A stretch of DNA of 64,000 nt from Chitinimonas sp036961565 (GTDB taxonomy: Bacteria > Pseudomonadota > Gammaproteobacteria > Burkholderiales > Chitinimonadaceae). Location of the stretch: assembly GCF_036961565.1 (NCBI RefSeq), contig NZ_JBAMDD010000006.1, positions 186,001 to 250,000 of the forward strand. Direction: 5' to 3'. Both the position numbers and the translations under genes were made by a program. The notes beneath the pieces were generated by a model, which worked only from the letters and a program-made list of their open reading frames with translations, was not told the DNA's origin and searched no databases. This document shows positions 44,649-53,741 of the stretch, one piece after another; within the stretch, counting starts at the first letter, position 1, and each line of letters starts with the position of its first letter.

Positions 44649-44890
44649 GGCCTTGCTCCACGGCCAGGGGCCGGTTTTTGCTATGCGCCATTATCGAATG
44701 GAACCGGCCCCAGGCGGTGTGAGTTTTTCTTCCGGCGGCGGATGAAACTCACCCCGGCCCGGCTTTGATATTTCCGCGCCCCCTCGCGCAACATGCATCC
44801 CAAGGAGCAGGGCAACGCGGACTGCTCCCGGGCCACCCGCGGTGGCTTGCAGACCGCGATTCCAACAGCGCATACACAAGGGGTAACACC

Positions 44891-46141
44891 ATGTCGGAAC
44901 GTCTCAAGAAGCTGACGCTTGCCATCCGTAACCTGCTGGTCAAACCGGCCGCCCAGGGCGGGCAACTGGCCGCCAGCGGCCTGGCACAACACAAGGGCAA
45001 GCTGCTGGCAGGCGCCGTCTTGCTGGCAGCCGGCTACGGCCTCTATACCCACCCGCCCATCCAGACCCTGGGCAACGGCGAGATCGGTGTGCGCAGCAAC
45101 CGGCTTACCGGCGGCCTGACCGAGCTGCGCGAGGGCAGCGCGCTGGTTCTGCCGGGGCTGCACGAACTGCGCCGCTTCAGCCTGCGTGATCAGGTCTACC
45201 GCCCGGTCCAGAGCAGCCGCGCCAACGGCGACGCGCCATTTCAGTCCATCGAAGGCCTGTCGCTGGGGGTAGACCTCACCATCCGGTACACCCTAGACCC
45301 CGCCAAGGTCAGCACCATGGCCCGCAAGCTGCCGGAAGACATCGGCGGCCAGATCGTCGAACCGGCGGTGCAGGGCGTCATCTACAAGACCTTCACCCGC
45401 TACACCGTGAGGCAGATCTTTTCCAGCAAGCGAGCCGAGATACAGCAGGTGATAGAGGCCGAACTCAAGCCGCGCCTGGCTGCCGATGGCATACAGCTGC
45501 GCAGCGTGCAGATGGGCAAGGTCGACCTGCCGCCCGAATACCGCGTAGGCATGGAAAGCCTGCTGGCCGAAGAGCTGCAGACCGAAAAGATGCGCTACAC
45601 CCTGGAGCTCAAGGGCAAGCAGGTGGAAGCCACCGCACTGGATGCCGAGGCCGAGAAGGTACGTCGGCAGAAGGAAGCCGAAGCCGCCGCCAGCGAGCAG
45701 ATCATCGCCGCCCGCGCCCAGGAGGAAGCCATGAAGCATGTGCTGCCCTTCAAGCAGAAGCAAATAGAGCAGCGCCAGCTGGAGGCCGAGGCCGACAAGC
45801 AGTCGCGCATCCGCACCGCCGAGGGCAGCGCCCAGGCCCGCCGTATCGAAGCCGCAGGCGAGGCCGACTCGCGCCAGAAGCTGGCCGATGCCGAGGTTTA
45901 CCGCATGGAGCGGCTGGGCAAGACCAGCAGCGAGCAGATGGCCCGTGACGGCGCCGTCATCACCAAGCATCCGCTGCTGATCCAGAAAACCCTGGCCGAC
46001 AAGCTGTCGGACAATATCTCGGTGATCATCGCCCCACCCTCGGCGGATGGTGGCTTCATCGGCTCGGGCCTGATCGGCAAACTGCCGGCCACCCCGCGCC
46101 AGGCCGATGCCGAGGGCAGCAGCGAAGCGGGAGCAGAATAA
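44891..46141 (+). CDS. SPFH/prohibitin-like membrane protein
   Basis: A 416-residue protein. A single hydrophobic segment (about 38-55) anchors a stomatin/prohibitin-type SPFH domain (about 62-250, with EGLSLGVDLTIRYTLDP and RYTVRQIFSSKRAEI), followed by a long Glu/Ala/Gln-rich coiled coil (about 240-370) and a C-terminal tail. SPFH proteins build oligomeric membrane assemblies that organise lipid domains and proteases. The start at 44891 has AAGGGG upstream; in-frame starts upstream lack support. The next gene starts on its last base (TAATG), so they are co-translated. Confidence 0.85.
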   Translation: MSERLKKLTLAIRNLLVKPAAQGGQLAASGLAQHKGKLLAGAVLLAAGYGLYTHPPIQTLGNGEIGVRSNRLTGGLTELREGSALVLPGLHELRRFSLRDQVYRPVQSSRANGDAPFQSIEGLSLGVDLTIRYTLDPAKVSTMARKLPEDIGGQIVEPAVQGVIYKTFTRYTVRQIFSSKRAEIQQVIEAELKPRLAADGIQLRSVQMGKVDLPPEYRVGMESLLAEELQTEKMRYTLELKGKQVEATALDAEAEKVRRQKEAEAAASEQIIAARAQEEAMKHVLPFKQKQIEQRQLEAEADKQSRIRTAEGSAQARRIEAAGEADSRQKLADAEVYRMERLGKTSSEQMARDGAVITKHPLLIQKTLADKLSDNISVIIAPPSADGGFIGSGLIGKLPATPRQADAEGSSEAGAE

Positions 46142-47547
46142 TGCTGATCGCCTCCCTGGCCGCCATGGCCATCGTCACCCAGAACCAGGCCCCCCTGCGC
46201 GCCGCCCCCAAGGATAGCGCCCAGCAGCAGGCCGTGCTGTGGCAAGGCGACAGCCTGGAAATCCGCGGCGAGCGCCTGGGCTACCTGCAGGTGTGGGATC
46301 ACCGGCGTGAACGCGGTGGCTATGTGCGGGCCAGCCAGGTACGCCAGACCCAACTGGATGCGGCTGCCGCACCCGAGCTGCTGAGCGTGGTGCGCTTTCT
46401 GCGCGATACCCCCGGCGCCGAAGCCCTGGGCATCGCCTACAGCGCCGCCTACCTCAAGGCCGCCCCAGCCCAGAGCATCACCGCCGAGCCCTTCGAGGCC
46501 CTGGGCAGCATGGCAGACCGGCTGGCCCGCCGCGCCAGCAGCAGTCAGGCCAAGGCCACCGATACCACCGTGGCCGCCCATCTGGAGGTCGCCGCCCATT
46601 ACGGCATCAGCATGACCAGCCTGGAGCGCGACGAGCGCATCCAGCTCTGCTACCAGGGCGATGCCTACCGCCGGGTGCTGAGCCTGCCGGCCACCGACGA
46701 GCAACGCGCCCGCGCCGCCCTGGCCCTGACCCGGCCCGATTGCCAGCGCGCCGACCTGCACCCGCAGGCCCGCTACAGTGCCGACAACGAAGCCGCCGAC
46801 CTGCTCAACCGCATCGCCACCGACAAGCTGCCCGAGCAGCTGAAGAACCAGCTGCGCCTGCGCCGCGCCGGCATCTGGGCCAATCTGGCCTACCAGCGCA
46901 ACCGCCGGGGCGAGGCCTTCCAGCCTGCCGCCGAACGCGCCCTCAATGAGCTGGCGGCCATCAACAAGCAGGAGCTGGCCGAAGACGACCAGGCCAGCTA
47001 TAACGACGCCGCCATGCGGGTGGGTGCCTCACGCTGGGCCGCCGAAACCACCACCGCCATCCCAGGCAAGCTGCGCATCGTTACCGAACCCGGCCAGCCC
47101 GGCGAAACCTGCGTGCTGCTGCAGGACACCCGCCAGAAAACCCCCACCCCGCTTTACCGCCGCTGCAGCTACGGCACGGTCTGGACCGCCTCGGCCCGCA
47201 GCAACCCCGACGGCAGCGCCCTGGCACTGGCCGTGCAACCGCTGGCCAACTGGCGCGAGCTGTGGGTATTCCAGCAAACCGCCGAGGGCTGGGTACTGAG
47301 CGTACTCCCCCCGGCCGACCAAGGCCCCGATCTCGGCTATATCGAGTTTGCCGGCTGGGTGCCCGGCAGCAAGCAGATGCTGGCCGCCCGCGAAGCCCGC
47401 GTGCAAGGCCGCTACCAGCGCAGCTTCCAGTTGATCAGCCTGGACAGCATGACGGTACTGAAACAGGCCGACCAACCCAGCTCGCTGAGCACCTTCTACC
47501 GCTGGCAGGATGCAGCCTGGAAGCGCTTGACGGTGAGCTTGCGCTGA
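46141..47547 (+). CDS. SH3-like domain protein coupled to the SPFH gene
   Basis: A 468-residue protein, probably exported or membrane-attached through its short hydrophobic N-terminus. Residues about 15-65 look like a bacterial SH3 domain (QAPLRAAPKDSAQQQAVLWQGD then GYLQVWD and GGYVRASQV). The middle is helical (about 75-300) and the C-terminus is beta-rich. I do not recognise the rest. Translation is coupled to the SPFH gene through a TAATG overlap, which suggests the two proteins work in one membrane complex. Confidence 0.68.
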   Translation: MLIASLAAMAIVTQNQAPLRAAPKDSAQQQAVLWQGDSLEIRGERLGYLQVWDHRRERGGYVRASQVRQTQLDAAAAPELLSVVRFLRDTPGAEALGIAYSAAYLKAAPAQSITAEPFEALGSMADRLARRASSSQAKATDTTVAAHLEVAAHYGISMTSLERDERIQLCYQGDAYRRVLSLPATDEQRARAALALTRPDCQRADLHPQARYSADNEAADLLNRIATDKLPEQLKNQLRLRRAGIWANLAYQRNRRGEAFQPAAERALNELAAINKQELAEDDQASYNDAAMRVGASRWAAETTTAIPGKLRIVTEPGQPGETCVLLQDTRQKTPTPLYRRCSYGTVWTASARSNPDGSALALAVQPLANWRELWVFQQTAEGWVLSVLPPADQGPDLGYIEFAGWVPGSKQMLAAREARVQGRYQRSFQLISLDSMTVLKQADQPSSLSTFYRWQDAAWKRLTVSLR

Positions 47548-47563
47548 TGTTTCACGTGGAGCG
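47548..47563. other. parS-like half site after the SH3-like gene
   Basis: TGTTTCACGTGGAGCG matches the parS consensus at 13 of 16 positions with a perfect left half. It is intergenic, right after the stop at 47547. It could be a weak parS or chance. Confidence 0.25.
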
Positions 47564-47656
47564 AGGGACCGGCAGATCGCCGTCATGGCAGAGGATCAAG
47601 CCCTAGAATGGTGGACCGATCTATATACTTGGTGATGCTATACACCCCACGTTCAG

Positions 47657-48136
47657 ATGATTGAAAACATGACGCCGTTGCAGAACAACCCCGATACGCC
47701 TCTGGATTTCCAACTGAAGCGTAAAGAGGACGTGCATAGCGGCTTAACGATGGAGTTGGTGCCTGGCTTGTTCAACGATGCAGCAGCACGGGCAGAAACG
47801 CTGTACCTGGATGAGGATGCCTTCGCTTTCATCGAATCCGGAATCAAGGCATGCTGGCCAGCTTACGCCCACTATGGTCACTGGGGGCTAAGCGAAATCC
47901 CATCCGATATCTGGCGGCTCATCGTAACGCACTTGCTCACGCTCCAACGGCGCCTGATGGTGGCTACAAGTGCTGACGGCTTTGACGAGTGCTTCCTGTT
48001 CGATGATGTGCGCGAATACTTCTATCGCTATTTCGATAGACTGCGGCCCAAGGTGATCCAGTTCATCAGCGAAGTCATTGCTTGGCTGGAGAGCTACCTG
48101 ATCTGCCGCAGTCATATCTCCGTGAACGGTGTGTAA
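47657..48136 (+). CDS. Hypothetical protein, immunity-like
   Basis: A 159-residue mostly helical protein with many aromatic and acidic residues (YGHWGLSEIPSDIWRL, FDECFLFDDVREYFYRYFDRLRP). No known motif is recognised. Its composition is AT-richer than the chromosome average, it stands alone, and it resembles the stray immunity-type genes elsewhere in the window. A short spacer of about 110 bases separates it from the SH3-like gene. Confidence 0.55.
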   Translation: MIENMTPLQNNPDTPLDFQLKRKEDVHSGLTMELVPGLFNDAAARAETLYLDEDAFAFIESGIKACWPAYAHYGHWGLSEIPSDIWRLIVTHLLTLQRRLMVATSADGFDECFLFDDVREYFYRYFDRLRPKVIQFISEVIAWLESYLICRSHISVNGV

Positions 48137-48186
48137 GCAGGTGACGCATAAGATCTCTATCACTATGCGATCATGCAAGACTACCG

Positions 48187-49416
48187 TTACAGGCCCGCCT
48201 CCTTGAGCGCATTCTCGATGTCGTACAGCGCGCTGTACTCAACCGACCCCGGCCCATCGCTGTGTAGCTCATCCCGCGTGTTGAGCATCACGGCAAAACT
48301 GATGCCCGATGGCAACTGCCGCATCACCGTGGTAAGGCCGGGCACCGCCCCGGTGTGCCCGCCGTTGTGTGTCTTACCCGCCAACGGCAGGCCGCTGGGT
48401 GCCTCATAGCTACCGGCAAAGGCCGCCATGGCATGGGCCGTGCTGATCACCAGGCCGGTCGACTGCCAGTTTTCCGCCCGCACCGCCCCATCCAAGGCTG
48501 ACACCAGCTTGCCAGGCTCGAACACGCTGGGGACCTGCAAGGAGGTCAGATAATTGGGCTCGCGGGGGTCGTGATCCTTCAGGCGCGATGCCATGGGCTT
48601 GAAGTCCTCGCGCGGAATACCCAGGGGCTGCAGGATCTGGCCGTACACATAGTCGACATACGCCGTCTTGCTGGCCTGCTCGATAATACGCCCCAGCAGC
48701 ATATAGCCAAAGTTGGAATACACCGTCTGACTGCCAGGCTGGTAGTCCAGCGGCCGGCGCACCATCCAGCGGGTGATGTCTTCCTGCTGGGCCGGTGCAT
48801 TGAGGCCCAGCTCAGCCTGGATCAAGGCCGCGGCAACAAAGGCATCGCCAGACAATTCCGCATCCCAACCGCCCTGATGGGCCAATAGATGGCTGATGGT
48901 AATGTCCTTGAGCCGTGGGTCGAACGCCTCCTCCGGCGAGAGGGGCACAGGCAGCCAGCAACTTTGCCCTGCCACCGTGCAGAACACCTTGTCGTCCAAA
49001 GACAGCTGCCGTGCAGCTGCCAGATTATGTATGGCGGCAGCGGTCAGCGGCTTGATGATGCTGGCTGTGACAAACAGCGCATTGGCCGGCAAGGGGGTGC
49101 GCTGTGTGGCGTCCAGAAAGCCATAACCCTGCTCATGCAGCACCCGGCCATCATGCATGATCGAGATGGAGGCAGCGGTCACGCCATGTTTTTTCTGTAT
49201 GCCCTGCATGGCCTTGTCCACCTTGGCAGACAAGTCCCCCTCACAGGCCTTTATCTGCTTGGCCGATGCACCTGGCTGCCTGGCCGCACACAGACTGGCC
49301 TGCACGTTTGAGCCGCCCGAATCGCCATTGCAGGCCGACAACAAAGCCAGGGGCAGCAGGCAAAGCGCCGCCATGCGGGCAAGGGGATTTTCAACAAGGC
49401 ACTTTGAATTGAGCAT
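48187..49416 (-). CDS. Beta-lactamase-fold serine hydrolase lipoprotein
   Basis: A 409-residue serine hydrolase of the class C beta-lactamase / DD-peptidase family, anchored as a lipoprotein (signal peptide ending LLSAC, Cys near 29). The SxxK motif is S119-I-I-K122 (VTASIIKPL), the YxN motif is Y233-S-N235 (VYSNFGYML), and the third motif is HTG (NGGHTGAVPG). It may trim peptidoglycan peptides or hydrolyse esters or amides; a true beta-lactamase role cannot be claimed. It is divergent from a two-component system with a shared 119-base promoter region. Confidence 0.87.
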   Translation of the reverse strand: MLNSKCLVENPLARMAALCLLPLALLSACNGDSGGSNVQASLCAARQPGASAKQIKACEGDLSAKVDKAMQGIQKKHGVTAASISIMHDGRVLHEQGYGFLDATQRTPLPANALFVTASIIKPLTAAAIHNLAAARQLSLDDKVFCTVAGQSCWLPVPLSPEEAFDPRLKDITISHLLAHQGGWDAELSGDAFVAAALIQAELGLNAPAQQEDITRWMVRRPLDYQPGSQTVYSNFGYMLLGRIIEQASKTAYVDYVYGQILQPLGIPREDFKPMASRLKDHDPREPNYLTSLQVPSVFEPGKLVSALDGAVRAENWQSTGLVISTAHAMAAFAGSYEAPSGLPLAGKTHNGGHTGAVPGLTTVMRQLPSGISFAVMLNTRDELHSDGPGSVEYSALYDIENALKEAGL

Positions 49417-49535
49417 GATGCAGACGTCCTGTGAGTGAGAAGGACGCCATCGTGCCTAACCCAAGCTTTGCGCCAGCTTAAGACGACCCGGCCAGGGGCT
49501 GCCCAAACAGCAGGTCTCTGCCTACACTGCAGGCT

Positions 49536-50192
49536 ATGCATGTACTCCTTATAGAAGACGACCTGGACTTGGGTAGCGCCCTGCAAAAATCCCTGAAAGC
49601 CGCCGGTTTCAGCAGTGAATGGCTGCGGCGCAGTGCCGATGCACCACAACACCCGGCCGATCTGGATTACGCCTGTGTCCTGCTCGACCTCTCGCTACCC
49701 GATGGCAGCGGTTTTGACTTGCTCAATACCTGGCGCAAGCAGGGCGCCACGGTCCCCATCATCATCCTCACCGCCCGGGCCACCCTGGAGGAGCGCCTGC
49801 ACGGCCTCGATAGCGGTGCCGACGATTTCATCGTCAAACCCTTTGCCACCGCAGAACTGTTGTCGCGCCTGCGTGCCGTGCTGCGCCGCTACGCACAGCA
49901 GGCCAGCGAAACCTGGCAGATCGGCCCCTTGCAGATAGAGCCCAAGCGCCACCGGCTCTGCCTGGCAGGTGCGGAGATCGAACTCTCACCCCGCGAGTTT
50001 CAAATTCTGTTGGAGCTGGCCCGCGAGCCTGGGGCGGTCGTCTCCAAGGGCGAGCTGGCGCAGCGCCTAGAACCCTTGGGCGAGCCGCTCACATTCAGCG
50101 CCATCGAGGTCCATATCTGCAATCTGCGCAACAAGATCGGTGCCGGCCATATCCGCACGATTCGCGGCGTCGGCTATCTGCTGCAAGCATGA
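49536..50192 (+). CDS. OmpR-family response regulator (QseB/PmrA-like)
   Basis: A 218-residue regulator with a receiver domain (phospho-acceptor D51 in VLLDLSLPDGSG, Lys in DDFIVKPF) and an OmpR winged helix (IELSPREFQILLELA, EVHICNLRNKIG, IRTIRGVGYLL). The sequence is of the QseB/PmrA/TctD group. The kinase start overlaps its stop (ATGA). The divergent lipoprotein gene is a plausible target. Confidence 0.92.
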   Translation: MHVLLIEDDLDLGSALQKSLKAAGFSSEWLRRSADAPQHPADLDYACVLLDLSLPDGSGFDLLNTWRKQGATVPIIILTARATLEERLHGLDSGADDFIVKPFATAELLSRLRAVLRRYAQQASETWQIGPLQIEPKRHRLCLAGAEIELSPREFQILLELAREPGAVVSKGELAQRLEPLGEPLTFSAIEVHICNLRNKIGAGHIRTIRGVGYLLQA

Positions 50193-51580
50193 ACAGCCTA
50201 TTTCGCCCCACCCTCATCCGACGGGTTGTCCTGGCCCTGCTGGCAGCCTTCTCCTTGGTGTGGCTGCTTTTGCTTTTAGTCATGTTTACCACCGGCAATA
50301 GCGATACCGAACTGGATACCGGCCTCCGCGATGTCGCCAGCGAGCTGCGCAATAACTTGTTGCAGCTGAAAAGCGGCGAGGAGGCGGTTGCCGCCACGCA
50401 GACGACATCGAACATGATCAACGGCCTCTACCAGCGCAATGCCATACCCAGCCAGGTGCTGTTCCAGCTATACGACCAGGATGGCCGCCTGCTCTATCGC
50501 TCCGCCCAGGCGGCAGGGCAGGCGCTGAATCGGCAGGCCAGTCATATCCAGGACCAGCAATTGCTGGGGCGCCGCTATCGGGTGCATACCGTAAGCGCAT
50601 CGCGCTGGACCCTTACCGTGGCCGCCTCTCAGGTGGACGCCAGCTGGATGCTGCAATCGCTGGCCGAGGATTTGACGCTGTATCTATTGATTGCGTTTCC
50701 CTGTATCGCACTGCCGGTCTGGATAGCCGTGCGCCAGGGCATACGGCCGTTGCGGCAGTTCTCCCAATTTATTGCCGCACGCAATATCGACGATCTCTCG
50801 CCCATCACACTGCCGGTACGCCATGAGGAGCTGAAGCCGCTGCATCATGCCCTGAATCAGCTGCTCGATCAGCTACGCCTCAAGGTGGCCCGTGAACACA
50901 GCTTTGTGCAGGACGCCGCCCATGAATTGCGTACCCCCATGGCAGTCATTGCAGCCCAGGCCCATGTTCTGACCCTGGCCGCCACACCCAGCGAACGGCA
51001 AGAGGCGAAACAGCAACTCGAGCATGCCATTGCCCGTTGCGCACACCTGGTGCAACAGCTATTGCAACTGGCCCGGCTGGACCCGGCAGCCCCGCAAACC
51101 CTGCGCCAGGTGGATGCCGCACAATTGCTCCGCCAGGAAATTGCCCTACAGGCCCCCAAGGCCTTGGCAAAACAGCAGGAGCTGGCACTGGATACCCCGG
51201 ACCATCTGCCCTGCCTATTGGCCGAATCGGCTTTTCAGTGCGTGATACATAATCTGCTCGACAACGCCATCCGCTACACCCCACAGGGCAGCCATATCGA
51301 CATCACGCTGCAACAGACGCAGCAGTCGCTAATATTGAGCGTTCGGGACGATGGGCCAGGGATTACAGCCGAGCAGCAGGACATGGTCTTTGAGCGCTTC
51401 CATCGCGGCCAGCATCTGGACAGCAGTGGCTCAGGGCTGGGCCTGGCTATCGTCAAACAGGCCATTCAGCGCCTGGGTGGGCAGATCACGCTGGCGGCCG
51501 GCATACAAGGCAAAGGCTGCAACTTTACGGTCAGCATCCCTTTGCACGCTCCAGAAGCGCCACCGCCGATGTTGCGGTAG
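50189..51580 (+). CDS. Sensor histidine kinase (QseC-like)
   Basis: A 463-residue membrane kinase. Membrane helices at about 13-34 and 162-182 flank a periplasmic sensor domain of roughly 125 residues. The phospho-acceptor His is H246 (AAHELRTPMAVI), followed by the ATPase domain with the N-box (NLLDNAIRYTP), DDGPGI and GSGLGLAIV. It forms a coupled pair with the regulator upstream. The ligand is unknown; the neighbouring cell-wall-type hydrolase suggests envelope stress as one possibility. Confidence 0.92.
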   Translation: MNSLFRPTLIRRVVLALLAAFSLVWLLLLLVMFTTGNSDTELDTGLRDVASELRNNLLQLKSGEEAVAATQTTSNMINGLYQRNAIPSQVLFQLYDQDGRLLYRSAQAAGQALNRQASHIQDQQLLGRRYRVHTVSASRWTLTVAASQVDASWMLQSLAEDLTLYLLIAFPCIALPVWIAVRQGIRPLRQFSQFIAARNIDDLSPITLPVRHEELKPLHHALNQLLDQLRLKVAREHSFVQDAAHELRTPMAVIAAQAHVLTLAATPSERQEAKQQLEHAIARCAHLVQQLLQLARLDPAAPQTLRQVDAAQLLRQEIALQAPKALAKQQELALDTPDHLPCLLAESAFQCVIHNLLDNAIRYTPQGSHIDITLQQTQQSLILSVRDDGPGITAEQQDMVFERFHRGQHLDSSGSGLGLAIVKQAIQRLGGQITLAAGIQGKGCNFTVSIPLHAPEAPPPMLR

Positions 51581-51614
51581 CGTTGTCTTGGCCCCATCCG
51601 GCGCGACATGGAGC

Positions 51615-53594
51615 CTACCGCCGCCGCCCCTTAAACTTCGCCGCCCCACCACCATCGCGCCGACCCTGCCGCTTTTCCTTGTCCTGGCGTTGGCGGGTAT
51701 TGCGCTGGGCCAGCATGCGGTCGATCTTTTCCGAGGTGGATTGCATCAGCATCTGCGCCATGTCCTCGTCCGGGAAGGTCTCGGGCATACGGTAGCCCAG
51801 CCAGGCATAGGCGGCGTAGAGCTTGCAGCTGTCTTCCATGAACTGCAGTTCGTTGCGGCCACCCATGCCCTCCATCCGCAGCAGTGGGGCACGGCGTTTT
51901 TCGGCACGGTGGCGGGCCCAATCCTGCAGGGCACGTTCCAGCATCGGTATCTTGGTCGATACCGGGCACAGGCTCAGGGTAAAGCGGTCGGCCAGCGAGA
52001 GATTGAGGGTGTCCAGCCAGCGGGCTTTCTCGGTCTGTTCGGTCAGGTTGGCGGGCAGGAAGAATTCGTCATGCACATTGATGTGCTTGGCAAACAGCTC
52101 CAGCAGCGGCTGCAGCTTGGTCTGGCCGGTGGCCTTGGCGATCAGCTCCAGGTAATCGAGATTGGGCGCCACAAAGAAGCCGGTGTCGGGCAGCGGCTCG
52201 GGCTTGGCGCGGAGCAGGGCGGTGATGGTCTTGTGGGTGTGGGCATCGAGCCCGGCCACATAGCCGGCGGCATGCTCGCCGTAGCGGCCGGCCCGGCCGG
52301 CGATCTGCTTGGCCAGCGGGGCGGCGATCACCCCTTCGGCATAGCCGTCGAATTTGTTGGAGGTGGTAAAGATCACCCGCCGCGCCGGGGTGTTGAGGCC
52401 CATGCCGATGGCGTCAGTGCCCACCACGATCTGGGTTTCGCCTTCAATAAAGCGCTCGGCCTGGGCCTGCCGCACTTCGGGCGAGAGGTTGCCGTAGATA
52501 GCCGAGACAGCAAAACCCTGCTCCATCACCTGGTCGCGCCAGTTCAGCACCTCGCGGCGGGAGAAGGCAATCAGCACGTCGCCGGGCTTGAGGTTACGCA
52601 GCGAGCCCAGCGGCTGCTTTTCCATCTCCAGCGGCGACTTGCGCTCCATCTTGCGCACTTCCAGCGTGCCGCCCACCCGCTTGACCAGCGAACGTATGGC
52701 CTCTTCGGCTTCCAGCGCGCCCAGCAGGTAGACGGTGCTGGCCGGTACGCCGCAGACGGCTGCCGTCCAGGCAGCGCCACGGTCGGGGTCGTCGAGCAGC
52801 TGTATCTCATCGATGACCGCCACCTCTATCACCCGGTTGGGGTTGAGCATTTCCACCGTGCTGGCCACATGGGTGGCCTCGGGGTGGAGCTTGCGCTGCT
52901 CGCCGGTGACTAGGCTGACGGCCACGCCCACATCCAGCAGTCGGTTGTAGTTTTCCAGGGCCAGCAGGCGCAGCGGCGCCAGGTAGACGCCGGATCGGGC
53001 ACGGGTCAGGTGCTCCATGGCCGCATGGGTCTTGCCCGAGTTGGTCGGCCCCAGGATGGCGATGAAATGCCGCTTCATGCCCTGGGCGGTGGTAAAGGAT
53101 TCGGGATAGAGCGACAGATTGACCGCATCGCGGGTCTTCTCGGCCTGGCGGGTAGCGGCGCGGTTGCCCTTGGCCGCCTCGATACGATCGAGCGCCACAA
53201 TGCAGCGCAGCCGCGCCAGTTCGTACTTGGCCTGCAGCGCATGCAGGGCGCTGCTGGGGTCCAGCTCGTACTCGTGGGCGATGGCGACCACCTGGTCAGC
53301 GCACTTGCCCAACTGGGCTTCCAGCCGGGCACGGGCCTCGGCATTCCAGCGCGATTGCAGCAACGCCAAGCGCTCAACGATATCGAGCTTGCGCCATTTG
53401 CTGACCTTGCCCAGGAAACCATCGTCCGGAATCAGGTGGTAGGGCACCACCCGCTTACCTACCAGGATCTCGCCATGCACCGATACGGCATAGCTGCCGT
53501 CCGAGGTCACCAGGGTGGCCTGCTGGGCCTCCAGGTAGTCGCTCAGGGCGGTGGCTTCGGTCGGGGCGATATCGTTCTGGCTGCTGTCATTCAT
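51615..53594 (-). CDS. SUV3-like superfamily 2 RNA/DNA helicase
   Basis: A 659-residue helicase resembling mitochondrial SUV3 and its bacterial relatives. Motif I is GPTNSGKT (182-189), motif II reads DEIQ (262-265) rather than DEAD or DEAH, and later motifs include VGTDAIGMGLN and QIAGRAGRYG. An N-terminal helical region (about 60-160) precedes the core, and a long C-terminal helical domain with a basic tail (QRQDKEKRQGRRDGGG) follows. SUV3-type helicases unwind RNA for the mitochondrial degradosome; the bacterial role is not established. The gene is monocistronic and converges with the QseC-like gene. Confidence 0.85.
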   Translation of the reverse strand: MNDSSQNDIAPTEATALSDYLEAQQATLVTSDGSYAVSVHGEILVGKRVVPYHLIPDDGFLGKVSKWRKLDIVERLALLQSRWNAEARARLEAQLGKCADQVVAIAHEYELDPSSALHALQAKYELARLRCIVALDRIEAAKGNRAATRQAEKTRDAVNLSLYPESFTTAQGMKRHFIAILGPTNSGKTHAAMEHLTRARSGVYLAPLRLLALENYNRLLDVGVAVSLVTGEQRKLHPEATHVASTVEMLNPNRVIEVAVIDEIQLLDDPDRGAAWTAAVCGVPASTVYLLGALEAEEAIRSLVKRVGGTLEVRKMERKSPLEMEKQPLGSLRNLKPGDVLIAFSRREVLNWRDQVMEQGFAVSAIYGNLSPEVRQAQAERFIEGETQIVVGTDAIGMGLNTPARRVIFTTSNKFDGYAEGVIAAPLAKQIAGRAGRYGEHAAGYVAGLDAHTHKTITALLRAKPEPLPDTGFFVAPNLDYLELIAKATGQTKLQPLLELFAKHINVHDEFFLPANLTEQTEKARWLDTLNLSLADRFTLSLCPVSTKIPMLERALQDWARHRAEKRRAPLLRMEGMGGRNELQFMEDSCKLYAAYAWLGYRMPETFPDEDMAQMLMQSTSEKIDRMLAQRNTRQRQDKEKRQGRRDGGGAAKFKGRRR

Positions 53595-53741
53595 GGAGAT
53601 ACGGTGCTTTCTGGGAAGTCAGCCATGCGTATACCAAAGCACGGCCATTGCCACCAGCGATTTCCGCCGCGTAGACCGTCGTAACCTTCACCGCCGGTCG
53701 GATAGCCGGCCAGCGGCGTACTTTGAACAGGCTCTTACGCC

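Noticed and set aside
51351..52913. A 520-codon forward frame opposite the SUV3-like helicase
   Set aside because: It overlaps both the kinase end and the helicase, and its composition is that of antisense GC-rich sequence.
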